From RZYP01 sp050256135 (GTDB lineage: Bacteria; Bacillota; Negativicutes; Acidaminococcales; Acidaminococcaceae): a stretch of 25,576 nucleotides of DNA. Location: positions 1 to 25,576 of the forward strand of contig JBFWIF010000029.1 in assembly GCA_050256135.1 (NCBI GenBank), written 5' to 3'. The translations under genes were made by a program, and so were the position numbers. Below are positions 22,220 to 25,576 of the stretch, piece by piece (position 1 is the first letter of the stretch; every line of letters starts with the position of its first letter). The notes under the pieces were generated by a model. It was not told the origin of the DNA and searched no databases. It was given only the letters and a program-made list of their open reading frames with translations.

Positions 22220-22734
22220 TTTTTGTCACCGCCTTTATAAAGCAAATTAGCTGAGATTATGCCGCCAATAAAGAAGCAAATCAAAGCCACATAGCCGCTT
22301 ACTGCCAGCTGAAGCCCACCGCTGAGACCATGTCCGCTAGGGCAACCGTTAGCAAGACGCACACCAAACATTGCGATAATGCCGCCGACAAAAGCAACCA
22401 TAGCTCTGGGCGCTATTGCTGAACCAAAGCGGCTTTCCCACAGATCAGGCACCGCCTGTAATTTGAAACTACCGGAAGTAAAAGCCGCCACAAATGCCCC
22501 AATAGCAATACCTATAACAACCATCCACTGCCAATCGATACCAGGAACTTCCTTAATAAAATATGGCATTTTCGCTACACGTTCAGGCGAAAAAATTTTT
22601 TCCAGCATGCCTGCCGTTTTAACAAAACTTGTTGATGCACCTAAATACTTACCTACAAACCAGACTGAACCGATTGATACCAGTCCGCTTAACCCGCCTG
22701 CTACATATGGGCTCCAGCCTCCGTCCTTATTCAT
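22216..22734 (-). CDS. YeeE/YedE family sulfur transporter half
   Basis: A 172-residue membrane protein with about four to five helices and the signature RLANGCPSGHGLSGGLQL, the cysteine-containing motif of YeeE/YedE (PmpA/PmpB-like) proteins. It is the first gene of a leftward operon and overlaps the second half-transporter by 4 bp. The ATG is preceded by AAGGAGG. Its promoter is covered by an operator shared with the divergent ArsR-type regulator gene, tying it to sulfur-responsive control. Confidence 0.87.
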   Translation of the reverse strand: MNKDGGWSPYVAGGLSGLVSIGSVWFVGKYLGASTSFVKTAGMLEKIFSPERVAKMPYFIKEVPGIDWQWMVVIGIAIGAFVAAFTSGSFKLQAVPDLWESRFGSAIAPRAMVAFVGGIIAMFGVRLANGCPSGHGLSGGLQLAVSGYVALICFFIGGIISANLLYKGGDKK

Positions 22735-22786
22735 ACAAAAAACCTCCTTTATTTTTCTTAATTTTGTAATAGACGTTTATTCTTTA

Positions 22787-22822
22787 TATCTGTATATTAC
22801 GATTTAACGTTATAAGTGTCAA
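22787..22822 (-). promoter_or_regulatory. Promoter and operator of the YeeE/YedE operon
   Basis: The minus strand has TTGACA (22822-22817), a 17-bp spacer and TAATAT (22799-22794). The operator TAAATCGTAATATACAGATA (22806-22787) overlaps the -10 and start region. The same 20-mer with one change lies at the divergent promoter. Confidence 0.8.
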
Positions 22823-22856
22823 TAGCAAAACTTGCTATTTTTTATTTTTTTTGGGA
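22820..22856 (+). terminator. Orphan terminator-like hairpin in the divergent intergenic region
   Basis: AATAGCAA-AAC-TTGCTATT is followed by TTTTATTTTTTTT on the plus strand. It overlaps the -35 region of the leftward promoter and has no obvious plus-strand gene feeding into it. It may stop antisense transcription from the left or a short divergent transcript. The stretch 22857-22988 between the hairpin and the rightward promoter is AT-rich with no recognised feature. Confidence 0.45.
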
Positions 22857-22988
22857 ATTAGCTAGCATCCTATCTTTAATCAAATATATGCCTTGCTTAA
22901 TTTCACTATAAACCTCATAATATATAAAAGCAAGAATTTTCAGTTTTATTGTGGCGAACACATCTGTTTTTTTGTACAATAATCTTAC

Positions 22989-23037
22989 TTGACATTCTTA
23001 CCAACCAGAATTATTATTAAATCGTAATATATAGATA
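22989..23037 (+). promoter_or_regulatory. Promoter and operator of the ArsR-type regulator operon
   Basis: TTGACA (22989-22994), a 17-bp spacer and TATTAT (23012-23017) are followed immediately by the operator TAAATCGTAATATATAGATA (23018-23037) over the start site. The operator is 19/20 identical to the one at the divergent transporter promoter, so the encoded regulator likely represses both arms. Confidence 0.85.
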
Positions 23038-23059
23038 AACTAATGAAAGGATGCTACAA

Positions 23060-23353
23060 ATGGATATGGATATGAATAAATACACCGAAATTGCTGAAGT
23101 TCTGAAAGCCTTGGCCCATCCTGTCCGCCTTTGCATCGTCCGAGGTCTGATCGCCAAAGGCAGCTGCAATGTCTGCCATATGCAAGAATGCCTTGGCATG
23201 CCGCAATCTACTACTTCTCAGCATTTGCAAAAACTGCGTTCTGCCGGCATAATTTCAGGACAACGCAAGGGCTTGGAAGTCAATTACCAAGTTTGCGACC
23301 CACGCGTCATCAAATTAATCGAGACATTATTTCCTGAACAGAAAGAAGGCTAG
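23060..23353 (+). CDS. ArsR/SmtB-family regulator, probable reactive-sulfur sensor
   Basis: A 97-residue winged helix-turn-helix repressor. ATG 23060 is chosen because GAAAGGA lies 8 bases upstream; ATG 23051 is too close to it. ALAHPVRLCIVRGL, MPQSTTSQHLQKLRSAGII (recognition helix) and GLEVNYQV (wing) are typical of the family. It has five cysteines: Cys25, Cys36, Cys39, Cys44 and Cys79. The classic ArsR metal motif ELCVCDL is not present. A cysteine near the second helix together with one near the last helix recalls the persulfide sensors BigR/SqrR. Followed 4 bp later by a CoA-disulfide reductase-rhodanese and facing sulfur transporters, it most plausibly senses sulfane sulfur; a thiol-bound metal remains possible. 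Confidence 0.85.
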   Translation: MDMDMNKYTEIAEVLKALAHPVRLCIVRGLIAKGSCNVCHMQECLGMPQSTTSQHLQKLRSAGIISGQRKGLEVNYQVCDPRVIKLIETLFPEQKEG

Positions 23354-23357
23354 CAAA

Positions 23358-25055
23358 ATGAAAAAGATAGTTATAGTCGGCGGTGTTGCCGGCGGCGCAT
23401 CAGCAGCAGCAAGATTACGCAGGTTAGACGAGCAGGCAGAAATTGTTTTGCTTGAACGAGATGAACATATATCCTTTGCCAACTGTGGTCTTCCTTACTA
23501 TATTGGAGAAACAATTTTGAACCGTAATAAGCTTCTGGTGCAAACTCCTGAAGCCATGCGGACCCGCTTTGCCATCGACGTCCGAGTTTATAGCGAAGTA
23601 ACTGCTGTCCATCCAGACAAAAAAACTATTACTATCAGCAGCAAAGACCGTGGTCAATATGAAGAAAGCTATGATTATCTGATTCTCTCTCCGGGTGCCA
23701 AGCCCATTCGCCCAAATATTCCTGGCATAGACAGTAACCACATCTTAACCCTACGTAATATCCCTGATACCGACCGTATCAAAGCCCTTGTTGATCAAGA
23801 CGCTACTCGTCGAGCTGTCGTTATTGGCGGTGGTTTCATCGGCCTAGAAATGGCTGAAAACTTGAAAGAGCGCGGTTTAGAAGTATCACTAGTTGAAGCA
23901 GCTCCTCATATTCTGGCACCACTTGATAGTGATATGTCTGTTTTAGTAGAACGCGAACTAAAAGAAAATGGCATAGATTTATTTCTCAGTGACGGTGTTG
24001 CCAGTTTCCAAGAACAACCAGATGCCATAACTGTTAAGCTGCAAAGCGGCAAAATACTGACAACGGATATTGTCATTCTGGCAATTGGCGTAGCACCTGA
24101 GACCTCCTTCCTTGCTGGCAGCGGAATCAGCCTTGGCAAACGCGGCCATATTATTGTAAATGAGCAAATGAAAACCTCTCAGCCAGACATTTACGCCGTC
24201 GGTGATGCAATCGAAGTCGTTGACTTCATCAACGGTCAGCATACGGCTATTCCTTTGGCTGGTCCGGCGAATAAACAGGGCAGAATTGCCGCTGATAACA
24301 TAGCCGGCATATCCAGCCGCTTTCAAGGCAGCCAAGGAACCTCCATTCTAAAAGTTTTTTCACTTACTGCTGCTTCAACAGGCAATAACGAACGCACACT
24401 AAAACAACTTGGCACTAAATACCACGTCGCAATCGTTCATCCTAATTCCCATGCAACCTACTATCCTGGCTCCCAGCCTCTGACAATCAAACTACTGTTT
24501 GACGATTCGGGCCGCATTTTGGGTGCTCAATCGATTGGTCTCGAAGGTGTCGACAAGCGCATAGATGTCATTGCCACCGTAATACGGCTCAAAGGCACTG
24601 TCAGCGATCTTACAGAATTAGAATTAGCCTACGCACCGCCGTATTCTTCGGCTAAAGATCCAGTTAACATGGTTGGCTTCGTAGCAGAAAATATTCTTTC
24701 AGGTCTATGTGATGCCTTCACCTATGAACAGCTTGCTTCCTTTAGCCCAGAAGAAACAATTCTTCTGGATGTACGTACAGCAGCGGAATTCGCTAATGGT
24801 TACCTGCCTGGAGCACTCAACATTCCTGTCGACGAATTGCGGCAGCGCATGTCGGAGCTTGATAAAGAAAAGTTGATTTTAGTCTACTGCCAAGTTGGTC
24901 TGCGCGGCTATATCGCATCACGAATTCTTAGTCAAAATGGTTTTTGCGTCAAAAATATGACCGGCGGTTATAAATCTGCAGCACCTGCTTTTGCCAAATC
25001 ACCAGTCGCCCCCTGCGGCATGGCCCTTGACCCTGAAACCCAAGTAATGCGTTAA
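23358..25055 (+). CDS. CoA-disulfide reductase/rhodanese fusion (persulfide reductase type)
   Basis: A 565-residue flavoenzyme. The N-terminus has the FAD-binding GGVAGGASAAARLRR and the single catalytic cysteine in SFANCGLPYY (Cys43), the hallmark of CoA-disulfide reductases. A second nucleotide fold (VIGGGFIGLEMAE) binds NAD(P)H, and the FAD-contacting DIYAVGDAIEV follows. After the dimerisation domain comes a rhodanese domain (about 465-550) with LDVRTAAEF and the active loop YCQVGLRGY (Cys511). Such fusions (CoADR-RHD/Npsr) reduce CoA-persulfide or polysulfide, releasing sulfide. It starts 4 bp after the ArsR-type regulator and shares its promoter, so it is expected to rise when reactive sulfur accumulates. 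The exact in vivo substrate is not decided by sequence. Confidence 0.93.
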   Translation: MKKIVIVGGVAGGASAAARLRRLDEQAEIVLLERDEHISFANCGLPYYIGETILNRNKLLVQTPEAMRTRFAIDVRVYSEVTAVHPDKKTITISSKDRGQYEESYDYLILSPGAKPIRPNIPGIDSNHILTLRNIPDTDRIKALVDQDATRRAVVIGGGFIGLEMAENLKERGLEVSLVEAAPHILAPLDSDMSVLVERELKENGIDLFLSDGVASFQEQPDAITVKLQSGKILTTDIVILAIGVAPETSFLAGSGISLGKRGHIIVNEQMKTSQPDIYAVGDAIEVVDFINGQHTAIPLAGPANKQGRIAADNIAGISSRFQGSQGTSILKVFSLTAASTGNNERTLKQLGTKYHVAIVHPNSHATYYPGSQPLTIKLLFDDSGRILGAQSIGLEGVDKRIDVIATVIRLKGTVSDLTELELAYAPPYSSAKDPVNMVGFVAENILSGLCDAFTYEQLASFSPEETILLDVRTAAEFANGYLPGALNIPVDELRQRMSELDKEKLILVYCQVGLRGYIASRILSQNGFCVKNMTGGYKSAAPAFAKSPVAPCGMALDPETQVMR

Positions 25056-25085
25056 AACAGTTCCATTTTTTAACTCTTAGCAAAT

Positions 25086-25129
25086 AAAAAAGGCATTCCT
25101 TCGCTCTCAACGGCGGGAATGCCTTTTTC
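25086..25129. terminator. Bidirectional terminator between convergent genes
   Basis: AAAAAGGCATTCC and GGAATGCCTTTTT form a strong stem with a 16-nt loop and T-runs on both strands. It serves the rightward reductase gene and the leftward SHOCT-protein gene. Confidence 0.92.
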
Positions 25130-25142
25130 ATTAAAATACTAC

Positions 25143-25388
25143 CTACTGAATATCTTTTTTCATCTGCTCAAACTCTTCTTTACTTATTTCGCCCTTAGCA
25201 TAACGCTCTTTTAAAATTTCGAGCGCAGTTTTAGATACCTTAGAAACTTGGTTATCACTATTTTCCCGCCATAGCTTACGCACTAACAAAATACCAATCA
25301 CAATAATGAGAAGCCAAAATAAAAACATCGGCAACATCATAAATGGTCCTAAACCACCCCAATGACTACCCCAATATGGTCCCATCAT
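25143..25388 (-). CDS. Small SHOCT-domain membrane protein
   Basis: An 81-residue protein. It has a Gly/Trp/Met-rich opening (MMGPYWGSHWGG), one transmembrane helix (about 17-37), a short basic linker, and a C-terminal SHOCT motif (LEILKERYAKGEISKEEFEQ). SHOCT is a short oligomerisation module often found at the ends of small membrane proteins; its biochemical role is unknown. The start has GAGGTGAG upstream and tandem ATGs. It converges on the reductase gene and shares its terminator. Confidence 0.85.
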   Translation of the reverse strand: MMGPYWGSHWGGLGPFMMLPMFLFWLLIIVIGILLVRKLWRENSDNQVSKVSKTALEILKERYAKGEISKEEFEQMKKDIQ

Positions 25389-25576
25389 AACTCACCTCAC
25401 ATTTTATTTTTATCAAAGCAAAACATAATCATTATTTTAGTAAAATTAGTTAACAATTATATTTTTCTTTTGTATTGATTCTATTTTTCACTTTATTCTA
25501 TTGGTCGTATTTATTTAAAAGCGACCTCTAAATGTAGATTTCCTCTTTTCGATTATATAATATTCAGAAAATTAAA
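25389..25576. other. AT-rich terminal intergenic stretch
   Basis: This region upstream of the SHOCT-protein gene must hold its promoter, but no convincing -35/-10 pair stands out. GGTCG (25502-25506) and CGACC (25523-25527) could form a weak hairpin. No coding frame is supported before the window ends. Confidence 0.4.

Noticed and set aside
22857..22988. Possible hidden small gene or further operator in the AT-rich intergenic stretch
   Set aside because: No frame with a ribosome-binding site and no repeat of the operator was found there; a CTTGCTT/AAGCAAG inverted pair is too widely spaced to be convincing.

Overview
The window looks like a chromosomal segment of a diderm Firmicute of the class Negativicutes (Phascolarctobacterium/Acidaminococcus/Selenomonas-like; the genus is a guess). 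The main clue is an outer-membrane porin that carries an S-layer-homology (SLH) domain right after its signal peptide, a hallmark of Negativicutes. It sits among Firmicute-style FeoA/FeoB, Pst/Pho and pyruvate carboxylase genes of moderate GC. No rRNA, tRNA or CRISPR array was recognised.

Positions 1-2700 (minus strand) are an accessory, AT-rich region: the end of an IS3-family insertion sequence, then broken and orphan C-terminal pieces of a CdiA/filamentous-haemagglutinin-type exoprotein interleaved with small membrane proteins that look like immunity genes. This resembles the orphan cdiA-CT/cdiI arrays of contact-dependent inhibition loci. The cassette lies directly downstream of a cobalamin riboswitch with an intrinsic terminator (about 2694-3018), an unexpected pairing.

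Positions 3137-8190 hold the SLH porin, a ferrous iron uptake operon (feoA-feoA-feoB, minus strand), and divergently a DtxR-type iron regulator overlapping a CrcB fluoride channel gene. Dyads of the DtxR iron-box type (TTAGC-N4-GCTAA and relatives) occur at the feo promoter and in front of feoB. A related everted dyad overlaps the possible promoter of a roughly 100-nt structured RNA between feo and dtxR.

Positions 8249-13461 (plus strand) encode a full-length pyruvate carboxylase with a clear promoter, followed by an unrecognised all-helical 527-residue protein.

Positions 13439-20308 (minus strand) form a phosphate regulon in unusual order: phoB, pstB, phoU, pstS, pstC, pstA, phoR. Two Pho boxes, each of four repeats with 11-bp period and with the same four hexamers in both, precede pstB and pstS. 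A hairpin between pstS and pstC would favour excess PstS.

Positions 20534-25055 are a divergent sulfur module. Two YeeE/YedE half-transporters and a NapH-like membrane 4Fe-4S protein run left; a cysteine-rich ArsR-family regulator and a CoA-disulfide reductase/rhodanese fusion run right. A 20-bp operator, repeated with one mismatch, covers both promoters, so I infer that the regulator controls both arms, probably in response to reactive sulfur. A small SHOCT-domain membrane protein closes the window.
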